Source: Kosakonia sp. BYX6
Lineage (GTDB): Bacteria > Pseudomonadota > Gammaproteobacteria > Enterobacterales > Enterobacteriaceae
Direction: 5' to 3'
DNA: 64,000 bases
NCBI RefSeq assembly: GCF_038449125.1
Contig: NZ_CP151800.1
Span: 1,274,406 to 1,338,405 of the forward strand
This document shows positions 51,358-60,460 of this stretch, piece by piece. The stretch's first letter is position 1. The number at the start of each line of letters is the position of its first letter. The notes beneath the pieces are model-generated. The model was not told the origin of the DNA. It did not search any database and worked only from the letters and a program-made list of their open reading frames with translations. The position numbers were made by a program, and so were the translations under genes.

Positions 51358-52200
51358 TTACGCCGGTTCGACTGGCAAATCGTCGCGTGCGCCCCATTCA
51401 CTCCAGGAGCCGTCATACAGCGTCACGTTGCCAGCGCCAAGCGTTGCCAGCGCCAGCATCACTACCGCTGCTGTCACGCCAGATCCGCAACTGGCAATGA
51501 TCGGTTTATGCAGGTCAACGCCCTGGCGGCGGAAAATCGCCTGTAGTTCATCGGTGGTTTTCAGTTCGCCTTCCACCACCAAATCAATCCACGGCACATT
51601 CAGCGCACCGGGAATATGGCCGCGTTTGAGGCCAGGGCGAGGTTCATCCACTTCGCCATTAAAGCGGGGAGCAGGGCGAGCATCGACAATTTGCGCCGTG
51701 CCTTCGTGGCTTGCCAGCAGCACATCGGTCAGCTTTTTGACCACAGAAGGGTCGAAATTGGCGGTGAAATCAGACTCCGGCAGCGGAACATCACCTTTTT
51801 GCAGCGGCAGCGCATCGCGTTGCCAGCCCGCCAGGCCACCGGCCAGAATTGAGACATTCTCCACGCCGACATTACGCAACATCCACCATGCGCGCGGGGC
51901 GGAGAACAGATTGCCTTCGTCGTAAACCACCAGATGCTTATCCTGGCTGATGCCTAACTCGCGCATCGCCACGGCGAACGCCTCCGGGCGCGTCAACATA
52001 TGGGGCAGCGGTGAGGTGTGATCGGAAAGGGCTTCGATATCAAAAAAGACCGCACCGGGAAGGTGCCCGGCGCGATACTCCGCTTTCATATCGCGATGCT
52101 CCTGGCCAACCGGGGCCATCCTGGCGTCAATCAGCTGAATTTCAGGGTCATCGCTGTGTTCTATTAGCCAGTCGGCCGCGACAAAAAACGAGGTGGACAT
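51358..52200 (-). CDS. sseA: 3-mercaptopyruvate sulfurtransferase
   Basis: 280-residue two-rhodanese-domain enzyme that transfers sulfur from 3-mercaptopyruvate to thiols or cyanide. The active-site loop CGSGVT lies in the second domain (about 236-241), the MST-type loop. The frame is open further upstream, but MSTSFFVAADWLIEH is the family start. It is flanked by the GH4 gene upstream and the RpiR gene directly downstream, all on the minus strand, unlike E. coli where it stands between sseB and yfhM. Confidence 0.95.
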   Translation of the reverse strand: MSTSFFVAADWLIEHSDDPEIQLIDARMAPVGQEHRDMKAEYRAGHLPGAVFFDIEALSDHTSPLPHMLTRPEAFAVAMRELGISQDKHLVVYDEGNLFSAPRAWWMLRNVGVENVSILAGGLAGWQRDALPLQKGDVPLPESDFTANFDPSVVKKLTDVLLASHEGTAQIVDARPAPRFNGEVDEPRPGLKRGHIPGALNVPWIDLVVEGELKTTDELQAIFRRQGVDLHKPIIASCGSGVTAAVVMLALATLGAGNVTLYDGSWSEWGARDDLPVEPA

Positions 52201-52218
52201 GGTCGTCTCCGGGTTATC

Positions 52219-52243
52219 AACGTTAACCTGAATTGTTAACGTT
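52219..52243. promoter_or_regulatory. Perfect inverted repeat upstream of sseA (operator or hairpin)
   Basis: AACGTTAAC (52219-52227), seven-base spacer, GTTAACGTT (52235-52243), then a T-run on the plus strand. It lies 19-43 bp upstream of sseA, in the gap after the GH4 gene. It shares the core TAACGTT with a palindrome upstream of the PTS gene. It may be a regulator site; as an RNA it could be a terminator only for plus-strand transcripts. Confidence 0.5.
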
Positions 52244-52296
52244 TTTTCACGACCCGACAAGCGACCTTCGCCAACCTCGCGAGCAACCTCGTAATT

Positions 52297-53658
52297 TTAT
52301 ATTTCCTTACCGTTCTCCCAGGCTTTTTGCAGCGCGGGCCAGTAATCCCGGTTGGCCTCGATCATCTCATCAAGAATCGCTTTCGCATGCTGCATGGTCG
52401 GCACGGTGCGGTTTAGCGTGAACGCCTGCAACGCCTTTTCGTAACTGCCTTCGAGGGTCGCTTCCACCAACAGTTGCTCCGACGCCAGTTGCTGCATCAG
52501 CAAGGTTTGATGGAACAGCGGCACCGCGCCCATGCGTACCGGCTCCGGCCCATGATTTGTGATATACGCCGGGACTTCCACCATCGCGTCGTAAGGCAAA
52601 TTGGCAATGGCGCCTTTGTTTTCAACGATCACCAGGTGACGCTGGCGCAGGTTGAACGCGAGCGAGCAGGCGACATCGACAATAAACGCGCCATGCACGC
52701 CAACATGGAACGCATCGGGCAAAATTCCGCTGCGCTTGTACTCTGCGGCCGCGGCAAACAGCTTTTTCTCACGCCCGTCCATCACTTCATTCGCGCGGGT
52801 GTAATGCGGATCCTGATGCGCAACAATTTCGTTGGGCATCAGGTAATACTGCAAATACGGGTTTGGCAGATACTGCGGGAAGTGATCCATCATCGGCTTA
52901 ATGTTGCGCCAGGTTTTCACCCACGACGGGTCGGCATGTTGCGGATCCGTCTGCGCCGCGTCTTCGGTAAGCAGGCCAAAACGGGCGACATGTTCGCGCA
53001 ACTCCGGCAGACGATCTTCGCCGTCGACGCGCACCTGCGTAAACCAGCCGAAGTGGTTCAGACCAAAGTAGTCGACTTCCAGCTTATGGCGATCAACCCC
53101 GAGAATCGCGCCCATATTGCGCATCGCCGCCACCGGCATATCGCAGATGTTCAATACGCGCGCGTCCGGTCGCAGGCGGCGCACCCCTTCGGCAACAATC
53201 GCCGCCGGGTTGGAGTAGTTCACGATCCAGGCGTTTTTATCAGCGTAGCGCTCCACCAGATCGATCAGCTCCACCATCGGCAAAATGGTGCGCAAACCGT
53301 ACGCCAATCCGCCGGGGCCACAGGTTTCCTGGCCGACAACCCCGTGGCGCAGCGGGATCTTTTCATCCTGCTCACGCATTTTGTACTGCCCAACGCGCAT
53401 CTGCGCAAAGACAAAGTGCGCACCGCTGAAGGCCGTTTCGGCATCGCTGGTGACGATAAATTTGATGCTCTGGCTGTGGTCGCGAATCACTTTTTCCACC
53501 ACCGGCGCAATGGTGTCCTGGCGGGCTGCGTCGATATCGTAAAGGCGAATTTCCGCCAGCGGGAAATCTTCCAGCCGCACCATCAAGCTTTTGACGATGC
53601 CCGGTGTGTACGTGCTGCCGCCACCGGCGATGGATAAAATAAACGGGGGTTTAACCAT
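52297..53658 (-). CDS. GH4-family 6-phospho-alpha-glucosidase
   Basis: 453-residue NAD- and Mn-dependent glycosidase. The dinucleotide loop AGGGSTYTPG is at 11-20, the metal cysteine lies in ICDMP (Cys172), and the metal/catalytic LNHFGW is at 200-205. In GH4 the tetrapeptide CDMP marks 6-phospho-alpha-glucosidases (AglA/MalH/GlvA), whereas 6-phospho-beta-glucosidases have CN(V/I)P. It would split phosphorylated maltose-like or sucrose-isomer sugars brought in by the adjacent PTS permease. The start follows AAGGAGT, 12 bp after the permease gene. Confidence 0.9.
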   Translation of the reverse strand: MVKPPFILSIAGGGSTYTPGIVKSLMVRLEDFPLAEIRLYDIDAARQDTIAPVVEKVIRDHSQSIKFIVTSDAETAFSGAHFVFAQMRVGQYKMREQDEKIPLRHGVVGQETCGPGGLAYGLRTILPMVELIDLVERYADKNAWIVNYSNPAAIVAEGVRRLRPDARVLNICDMPVAAMRNMGAILGVDRHKLEVDYFGLNHFGWFTQVRVDGEDRLPELREHVARFGLLTEDAAQTDPQHADPSWVKTWRNIKPMMDHFPQYLPNPYLQYYLMPNEIVAHQDPHYTRANEVMDGREKKLFAAAAEYKRSGILPDAFHVGVHGAFIVDVACSLAFNLRQRHLVIVENKGAIANLPYDAMVEVPAYITNHGPEPVRMGAVPLFHQTLLMQQLASEQLLVEATLEGSYEKALQAFTLNRTVPTMQHAKAILDEMIEANRDYWPALQKAWENGKEI

Positions 53659-53670
53659 TTCTGGACTCCT

Positions 53671-55215
53671 TCAGAGAAACATCTCAACGGCTTCTCGCAT
53701 TTTTTTGACATGCAGCCCGTAGACCACCTGAACGTTATTACCTTGTTTGATAATGCCTTTTGCGCCCGTGGCTTTCAGTTGCGGTTCGTTGATTGCCGCC
53801 ACATCTTTCACCGTTACGCGCAGGCGGGTGTAGCAGTTGTCGACCACTTCGATGTTGGCCCGTCCTCCCAGCCCATCAATAATGGCTTCGCCAACCGCGT
53901 CGTTATTGCCTTTCGCCTGATACTCCTGCTTGCTGTACAGCCGCGTCTCTTCGTCGTCCTCCTCGCGCCCCGGGGTTTTCATCTGGAAACGTAAGATCAG
54001 GAAACGGAAGATAAAGAAGTAGAGGGTGAACATGACAAGCCCGACGAGGATGTACATCGGCCAGTTCGATTTTTCGGTGCCGAGCGGCAGGTTATAGAGA
54101 ATGAAATCGATAATGCCGTTCGCGCCGATGGCGTGAACCCCGAACAGCGAGAACAGCATCATGCCGATACCGGTCAGCACGGCGTGCACCACAAACAGCA
54201 GCGGCGCGACAAACAAGAAGGAAAACTCAATCGGCTCTGTGACCCCGACCAGCAGCGAGGTCAGTGCGGCGGGGATCAGAATCGCTTTTGCTGCGGCCTT
54301 ACGCTCTGGTTTCGCCGTCACATACATTGCCAGCGCAGCGGCGGGCAGACCGAACATTTTGCTGATGCCACGCGCATCCCATACCACCGTGCTACTCAGT
54401 TTTGTGACACTGGGACAGGCCATCTCGGCGAAGTAAATATTACGCGCGCCCTGATACGTGCTACCGCAAACGTCCGCCGTGCCGCCCAGTTCGGTATAAA
54501 GGAAAGGGGTATAAACCAGATGATGCAGCCCGGTCGGCACCAGAATGCGTTCAAGAAAACCGTACACCGCCACGCCAAACGGCCCGGCGCCTTTAATCGC
54601 CATCGCCAGCGCGCTGATGCCATGCTGAGCGAAAGGCCACAGTTCGCTCATCACTACGCCGAGCACCATCGACACCGGCAACATGATAATGGCGACAAAG
54701 CAGTGACCGGAGTAAATCGCCATCGCCCCGGAAAACTGCACGCTGGAGTATTTATCGTACAGATAACCCGACAGCGCGCCGGTGAGGATCCCGGCGAACA
54801 CGCCCATCTCCAGCACCTGCACGCCCAGCACCATGCCCTGACCTGCGGCTTTCATCTGATCCGCCGGGGCGAGAGCGCCTTGTAGTTGCAGGGTGACATT
54901 CATCGCATTGATAAAAACGATAAAGGTCACCAGCCCAATCAGCGCCGCATAGCCTTTGTCGCGTGTTGCCAGCCCGACCGGGATCCCCACGGCAAAGACC
55001 AGTGCCAGGTTGGCGAGCACTGAAACGGCGGATTTGGCGATGAGCTGGCCAACGTTCTGAATGATCGGGTGGCCCAGAAAGGGCAAATATTCCGCTAAAT
55101 TCCCGTTGCCAAAAATATTTCCGAAGGCAATAAACAAGCCGACGATGGGTAAAATGAGCACCGGACCAAAAAGAGACTTACCAAAATTTTGTAGGGCGTT
55201 CACGGCTCTGGACAT
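53671..55215 (-). CDS. PTS alpha-glucoside-specific EIICB component
   Basis: 514-residue inner-membrane permease of the glucose/maltose PTS superfamily. The EIIC domain (about 1-400) has about ten hydrophobic segments and VTEPIEFSFLFVAP; the EIIB domain (about 435-514) has phospho-cysteine in VVDNCYTRLRV. No EIIA domain is fused or encoded nearby, so it would use the glucose EIIA (Crr). The frame opens at a GTG seven codons earlier; the ATG at 55215 has the better ribosome site. It pairs with the GH4 6-phospho-alpha-glucosidase, as AglB/AglA or GlvC/GlvA do. Confidence 0.88.
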   Translation of the reverse strand: MSRAVNALQNFGKSLFGPVLILPIVGLFIAFGNIFGNGNLAEYLPFLGHPIIQNVGQLIAKSAVSVLANLALVFAVGIPVGLATRDKGYAALIGLVTFIVFINAMNVTLQLQGALAPADQMKAAGQGMVLGVQVLEMGVFAGILTGALSGYLYDKYSSVQFSGAMAIYSGHCFVAIIMLPVSMVLGVVMSELWPFAQHGISALAMAIKGAGPFGVAVYGFLERILVPTGLHHLVYTPFLYTELGGTADVCGSTYQGARNIYFAEMACPSVTKLSSTVVWDARGISKMFGLPAAALAMYVTAKPERKAAAKAILIPAALTSLLVGVTEPIEFSFLFVAPLLFVVHAVLTGIGMMLFSLFGVHAIGANGIIDFILYNLPLGTEKSNWPMYILVGLVMFTLYFFIFRFLILRFQMKTPGREEDDEETRLYSKQEYQAKGNNDAVGEAIIDGLGGRANIEVVDNCYTRLRVTVKDVAAINEPQLKATGAKGIIKQGNNVQVVYGLHVKKMREAVEMFL

Positions 55216-55260
55216 AATGTTCTCGCTTATTAGCACCGCGTATAAAGGGATACAGACACC

Positions 55261-55270
55261 CTAACGTTAG
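55261..55270. promoter_or_regulatory. Palindrome CTAACGTTAG upstream of the PTS gene
   Basis: Perfect 10-bp palindrome 46 bp upstream of the PTS permease start. It shares TAACGTTA with the inverted repeat upstream of sseA. It is a candidate operator of the linked RpiR regulator. Confidence 0.4.
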
Positions 55271-55324
55271 CAGCCGGGCAGGCTTTCGCACCATCTATCT
55301 TATTGTTTTAAAAACAAATGACTC

Positions 55325-55346
55325 GCAACGTCACATGTTACGTTGC
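55325..55346. promoter_or_regulatory. 22-bp near-palindrome between the PTS gene and yfhM
   Basis: Arms GCAACGT and ACGTTGC flank CACATGTT; 20 of 22 positions are symmetric. It lies 110 bp upstream of the PTS gene. Next to it, TGTGA-N6-TAACA (55351-55366) resembles a CRP site. Likely a regulator-binding region for the PTS operon. Confidence 0.4.
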
Positions 55347-55497
55347 GGGATGTGATCGGGTTAACAGCGCGAAGAGATGAGGAAAAATCTGCTTTGCGAG
55401 GCGCTTTCCAGAATCGCCCCGCCGTTTTGTAATTCACGACGTTGCGACTAATAATGTTCAGGCATCTTTCAACAGGTTGATGAACCAGGGATAAAGA

Positions 55498-58400
55498 ATG
55501 AAACTGCTACGTTATGCGGCGCTGACTTTTGCGCTACTCACTACTTTCACGCTCGCTGGCTGTGATAATAACGACAAACCGACAGCCGCCAGCGCGCCGG
55601 AACCTGCATCGGCGTCATCCACAGCGCAAAAACCACAGGCCGCAAAGCCGGACAAAGCGAAACTTGCCGAACTTGCCGCGCGTAGCGAAGGGAAACCTTT
55701 AACCTTGCTGGATGCCTCAGAAGTGCAACTGGAGGGCGCCGCCACGCTGGTGCTGACTTTCTCTGTACCGCTGGATCCCGATCAGGATTTTGCCTCCACG
55801 GTGCACCTGGTGGACAAAAAGAGCGGCAAAGTCGACGGGGCGTGGGAACTGGCGCCGAACCTAAAAGAGCTGCGCCTGCGTCATCTGGAGCCAAACCGCG
55901 AACTGTTGGTGTCGGTGGATAGCGGCCTGAAGGCGCTTAACAAAGCCACCTTTGGCAAAGATGACGAAAAGACGCTCACCACCCGCGATGTGCAGCCGAG
56001 CGTCGGCTTTGCCAGCCGCGGTTCGCTGCTGCCGGGCAAAGTGGTGGAAGGGTTACCGGTCATGGCGCTGAATGTCGATAATGTCGACGTCAATTTCTAC
56101 CGCGTGAAGCCGGAATCGCTGGCGTCGTTTGTCAGCCAGTGGGAATACCGCAATTCGCTCTCAAACTGGGAGTCCGACACGTTACTGAAAATGGCCGATC
56201 TGGTTTATACCGGCCGTTTTGATCTCAAACCCGCGCGCAATACCCGTGAAAAGCTGATGCTGCCGTTAAGCAGCATCCAGCCATTGCAACAGGCCGGGGT
56301 GTACATCGCGGTGATGAACCAGGCGGGGCATTACAACTACAGCAATGCCGCCACGCTATTCACCCTCAGCAATATTGGCCTTTCTGCGCACCGTTACCAT
56401 AACCGGCTGGATATCTTCACGCAGGGGCTGGAAAACGGCGCGGCGCTTTCTGGCATTGATGTCACGCTGCTCAATGAAAAAGGGCAAAGCCTGGCGCAGG
56501 CCACCACCGATGGCGACGGTCACGCCACGCTGAATACCGATAAAGAAGCGGCGCTGGTGCTGGCGCGCAAAGACGGCGAAACCACGCTGCTGGATCTGAA
56601 ACTTCCGGCGTTGGATCTCGCGGAGTTCGCCATTTCCGGCGACCCGGGCTACAGCAAACAGTTCTTTATGTTTGGCCCGCGCGATCTCTATCGCCCTGGC
56701 GAAACGGTGATCCTCAATGGCCTGCTGCGCGACAGCGACGGCAAACCGCTGGCAGAACAGCCGGTGAAGCTGGAGGTAGTGAAACCGGACGGGCAGGTGA
56801 TTCGCTCGGTGGTCAGCCAGCCGCAAAATGGGCTGTATCACTTTAGCTACGCGCTTGATACCCGCGCGCAAACCGGCATGTGGCATATCCGTGCCAACAC
56901 CGGTGATAACCTGTCGCGCGACTGGGGCTTCCAGGTTGAAGATTTTATGCCTGAGCGCATGGCGCTGAATATCACGCCGCAGCCGACGCCTCTTGCTCCG
57001 GCTGCGGATGTGATCTTTAACGTGAACGGTCATTATTTGTATGGCGCACCGGCCAGCGGCAATACTTTGCAGGGCCAGCTTTTCCTGCGCCCACTGCGCG
57101 ACGCCGTTGCAGCGTTGCCAGGCTTCCAGTTTGGCGATATCGCCGAAGAGAACCTCAGCCGCAGTCTGGATGAAACCCACCTGACGCTGGATAACCAGGG
57201 CAAAGGTGAAGTCACAACCCCAAGCCAGTGGCAGGAAACGCATTCGCCGCTCCAGGTGATTTTGCAGGCCAGCTTGCTGGAATCAGGCGGTCGCCCGATC
57301 ACGCGCCGTGCTGAACAGGCAATTTGGCCTGCGCCATCGTTGCCGGGGATTCGCCCGCAGTTCGCCTCCAAAGCGGTGTATGACTACCGCACCGATACCA
57401 CTGTCAATCAGCCGATTGTCGACGAAGGCGGAAACGCCGCATTCGATATTGTCTATGCCGATGCCACTGGCGCGAAAAAAGCGGTCAGCGATTTACACGT
57501 GCGTTTGATTCGTGAACGTCGCGACTACTTCTGGAACTGGTCGGAAAGTGAAGGCTGGCAGTCGCAGTTCAACCAGAAAGATTTGGTGGAAGGCGAGCAA
57601 AGCCTGAACCTGGCGGCGGATGAAACGGGCAAAGTCAGTTTCCCGGTGGACTGGGGTTCTTACCGCCTGGAAGTGAAAGGGCCGAACGAGACTGTCAGCA
57701 GCGTGCGTTTCTGGGCTGGTTATAGCTGGCAGGACAACAGCGACGGTGCCGGTGCGGCGCGACCGGATCGCGTCACCATGAAGCTCGACAAACCGGCTTA
57801 CACAGCGGGAGATACCGTGAAGCTTCACGTCACCGCGCCTGCCGCCGGCAAAGGCTACGCGATGATTGAGTCCAGCGAAGGCCCGTTGTGGTGGCAGGCG
57901 ATTGACGTGCCGGCCGACGGCCTCGATCTCAGCATTCCCCTCGATCAAAAATGGCAGCGCCACGATCTCTATATCAGCACGCTGGTGGTCCGTCCTGGCG
58001 ATAAATCGAAATCAGCCACGCCAAAACGCGCGGTTGGCTTGTTGCACCTGCCAACGGGCGATGAAAACCGCCGTCTGGATATTGCCCTTGATACGCCACC
58101 CAAAATGCGCCCCAACCAGCCGCTGGCGGTCAAAGTAAAAGCGACGGCGAAAAACGGCGAAACACCAAAACAGGTTAACGTTCTGCTCTCCGCCGTGGAC
58201 AGCGGCGTGCTGAACATTACCGACTACGTGACGCCGGATCCGTGGCAGGCGTTCTTCGGGCAAAAGCGCTACGGCGCGGATATTTACGACATTTACGGGC
58301 AGGTGATTGAAGGGCAGGGGCGTCTTGCCGCACTGCGCTTTGGCGGAGATGGCGATGAAATGAACCGTGGCGGTAAACCGCCGGTGAATCACGTCACCAT

Positions 58401-60459
58401 TATTGCCCAGCAGGCGCAGCCGGTAATACTTGATGAGAACGGCGAAGGCACCGTGACTCTGCCGATTGGCGATTTCAACGGTGAATTGCGCGTGATGGCG
58501 CAAGCCTGGACCGCAGATGATTTTGGCAGCAGCGAAAGCAAAGTGGTGGTGGCCGCGCCGGTGATTACTGAACTCAATACCCCGCGTTTCCTCGGTAGCG
58601 GCGACACCTCACGCCTGACGCTGGACATCAGCAACCTGACCGATCAACCGCAAACGCTGAACGTCGCGTTGACGGCCAGCGGGTTGCTGTCACTGGAAAG
58701 TGCTCAGCCCCAGCCGGTGCATCTGCCAGCCGGGGAACGCACCACGCTGTTTATCCCGGTGCGGGCGCTGGATGGCTTTGGCGACGGTGAAATCAGCGCG
58801 CAAATCAGCGGCCTGGCGCTGCCGGGTGAAACTTTCGCGCCGCAGCAGAAACAGTGGAAAATCGGCGTGCGCCCACCGTTTGCCGCGCAGACCATCAACA
58901 GCGGCGCCATGCTCAACCCAGGCGAAAGCTGGCGTGCGCCGGGGCAGCATTTAGCGGGCATTTCACCCGCGACCGTGCAGGGGCATTTGCTGCTTAGCGG
59001 CAAACCGCCGCTGAACATTGCGCGTTACATTCAGGAACTGAGAGCTTATCCGTACGGCTGCCTTGAACAAACGGCCAGCGGGTTATTCCCCTCGCTCTAT
59101 ACCAATGCGGCGCAGTTAAAAGCATTGGGCATTAAAGGCGAAAGCGACGAACAGCGCCGTGCGGCGGTGGATATTGGTATTTCCCGCTTGCTGCAAATGC
59201 AGCGTGACGATGGCGGCTTTTCGCTGTGGGATAAGAGCGGGCCGGAAGAGTATTGGTTAACGGCTTACGTCACGGATTTCCTGGTGAGCGCCTCGGCGCA
59301 GGGGTATAGCGTTCCGGTGGAAGCCCTGAACAATGCCAACAACCGCTTGCTGCGTTACTTGCAGGATCCGGCGGCTATGGCTGTGCGTTACAGCGACGAT
59401 GTTCCGGCGACGAAATTTGCCGTGCAAAGCTACGCCGGGCTGGTGCTGGCGCGCCAGCAAAAAGCACCTTTGGGAGCACTGCGTGAAATATGGCAGCGCC
59501 ATGATCAGGCCAAAGCGGCATTGCCGTTGATGCAATTGGGCATTGCTCTGAAACTGATGGGGGATGCGCAGCGCAGCGAACAGTCTCTGGCGCTGGCGCT
59601 GAAAACATCGCGCCCGCAATCTAACCGTTGGTTGGCGGATTACGGCAGCGAACTGCGTGATAACGCGCTGATGCTAGCTTTGTTGCAGGACAATAAATTG
59701 TTGCCACAAGAACAGCCGCGCCTGCTGGCAACGCTGTCTGAGCAGGCTTACGGCCAGCGCTGGCTATCAACGCAGGAGAGCAACGCGCTGTTTATGGCGG
59801 GACGCAACCTGCAAAACAGTTCCGGAGCATGGCAGGCGCAAACCTCGCTGGAAGCTGCGGCGCTGGGCGGCGATAGCGCGCAAACCCGCAATCTCGATGC
59901 GGATCAACTGAGTGCCTTACAGGTTACCAACAGTGGCAGCACGCCGCTGTGGCTGCGCCTCGATAGCGCCGGCTACCCTGAACAGGCACCGACACCATCC
60001 GGCAATGTGCTGCATATTGAACGCAACATTCTCGGTACAGACGGGCACAGCAAATCCCTCTCATCGCTGAAAAGCGGTGAACTGGTGCTGGTGTGGCTGG
60101 AAGTGACGGCCAGCCAGAATGTGCCGGATGCGCTGGTAGTGGATCTGTTACCTGCCGGGCTGGAACTGGAAAACCAGAACCTGGCCAGCAGCAGTGCCAG
60201 TTTGCAGGAGAGTGGCAGTGACGTGCAGGAGTTGCTCAACCGCATGCAGCAAGCGGATATCCAGCATATGGAGTTTCGCGACGATCGCTTTGTGGCAGCG
60301 GTTCCGGTAAATGAAGGCCAGCCGGTCACGCTGGTTTATCTGGCGCGAGCGGTGACGCCAGGGACTTACCAGCTTCCGGCGCCGCAGGTGGAATCCATGT
60401 ATGTTCCGCAGTGGCGGGCAACCGGTGCGACCAGCGGCCCGCTGATTATCGTGCCGTAA
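55498..60459 (+). CDS. yfhM: Alpha-2-macroglobulin family lipoprotein
   Basis: 1653-residue lipoprotein with lipobox TLAGC (Cys22) followed by Asp at +2, which favours retention in the inner membrane, facing the periplasm. It has MG domains and the thioester motif CLEQ at residues 1188-1191 (YPYGCLEQTASG), which traps attacking proteases. It is paired with pbpC one base after its stop; the yfhM-pbpC pair is widespread and is thought to guard the periplasm and repair peptidoglycan after outer-membrane breach. Length matches E. coli YfhM. Confidence 0.96.
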   Translation: MKLLRYAALTFALLTTFTLAGCDNNDKPTAASAPEPASASSTAQKPQAAKPDKAKLAELAARSEGKPLTLLDASEVQLEGAATLVLTFSVPLDPDQDFASTVHLVDKKSGKVDGAWELAPNLKELRLRHLEPNRELLVSVDSGLKALNKATFGKDDEKTLTTRDVQPSVGFASRGSLLPGKVVEGLPVMALNVDNVDVNFYRVKPESLASFVSQWEYRNSLSNWESDTLLKMADLVYTGRFDLKPARNTREKLMLPLSSIQPLQQAGVYIAVMNQAGHYNYSNAATLFTLSNIGLSAHRYHNRLDIFTQGLENGAALSGIDVTLLNEKGQSLAQATTDGDGHATLNTDKEAALVLARKDGETTLLDLKLPALDLAEFAISGDPGYSKQFFMFGPRDLYRPGETVILNGLLRDSDGKPLAEQPVKLEVVKPDGQVIRSVVSQPQNGLYHFSYALDTRAQTGMWHIRANTGDNLSRDWGFQVEDFMPERMALNITPQPTPLAPAADVIFNVNGHYLYGAPASGNTLQGQLFLRPLRDAVAALPGFQFGDIAEENLSRSLDETHLTLDNQGKGEVTTPSQWQETHSPLQVILQASLLESGGRPITRRAEQAIWPAPSLPGIRPQFASKAVYDYRTDTTVNQPIVDEGGNAAFDIVYADATGAKKAVSDLHVRLIRERRDYFWNWSESEGWQSQFNQKDLVEGEQSLNLAADETGKVSFPVDWGSYRLEVKGPNETVSSVRFWAGYSWQDNSDGAGAARPDRVTMKLDKPAYTAGDTVKLHVTAPAAGKGYAMIESSEGPLWWQAIDVPADGLDLSIPLDQKWQRHDLYISTLVVRPGDKSKSATPKRAVGLLHLPTGDENRRLDIALDTPPKMRPNQPLAVKVKATAKNGETPKQVNVLLSAVDSGVLNITDYVTPDPWQAFFGQKRYGADIYDIYGQVIEGQGRLAALRFGGDGDEMNRGGKPPVNHVTIIAQQAQPVILDENGEGTVTLPIGDFNGELRVMAQAWTADDFGSSESKVVVAAPVITELNTPRFLGSGDTSRLTLDISNLTDQPQTLNVALTASGLLSLESAQPQPVHLPAGERTTLFIPVRALDGFGDGEISAQISGLALPGETFAPQQKQWKIGVRPPFAAQTINSGAMLNPGESWRAPGQHLAGISPATVQGHLLLSGKPPLNIARYIQELRAYPYGCLEQTASGLFPSLYTNAAQLKALGIKGESDEQRRAAVDIGISRLLQMQRDDGGFSLWDKSGPEEYWLTAYVTDFLVSASAQGYSVPVEALNNANNRLLRYLQDPAAMAVRYSDDVPATKFAVQSYAGLVLARQQKAPLGALREIWQRHDQAKAALPLMQLGIALKLMGDAQRSEQSLALALKTSRPQSNRWLADYGSELRDNALMLALLQDNKLLPQEQPRLLATLSEQAYGQRWLSTQESNALFMAGRNLQNSSGAWQAQTSLEAAALGGDSAQTRNLDADQLSALQVTNSGSTPLWLRLDSAGYPEQAPTPSGNVLHIERNILGTDGHSKSLSSLKSGELVLVWLEVTASQNVPDALVVDLLPAGLELENQNLASSSASLQESGSDVQELLNRMQQADIQHMEFRDDRFVAAVPVNEGQPVTLVYLARAVTPGTYQLPAPQVESMYVPQWRATGATSGPLIIVP

Positions 60460-60460
60460 C

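Noticed and set aside
52219-52247. Intrinsic terminator for the GH4 gene
   Set aside because: The T-run follows the hairpin only on the plus strand, whereas the GH4 gene is on the minus strand, so it cannot be its standard terminator.
52474-53637. 387-codon plus-strand frame opposite the GH4 gene
   Set aside because: Shadow of the GH4 gene, with no motif and no initiation signals.
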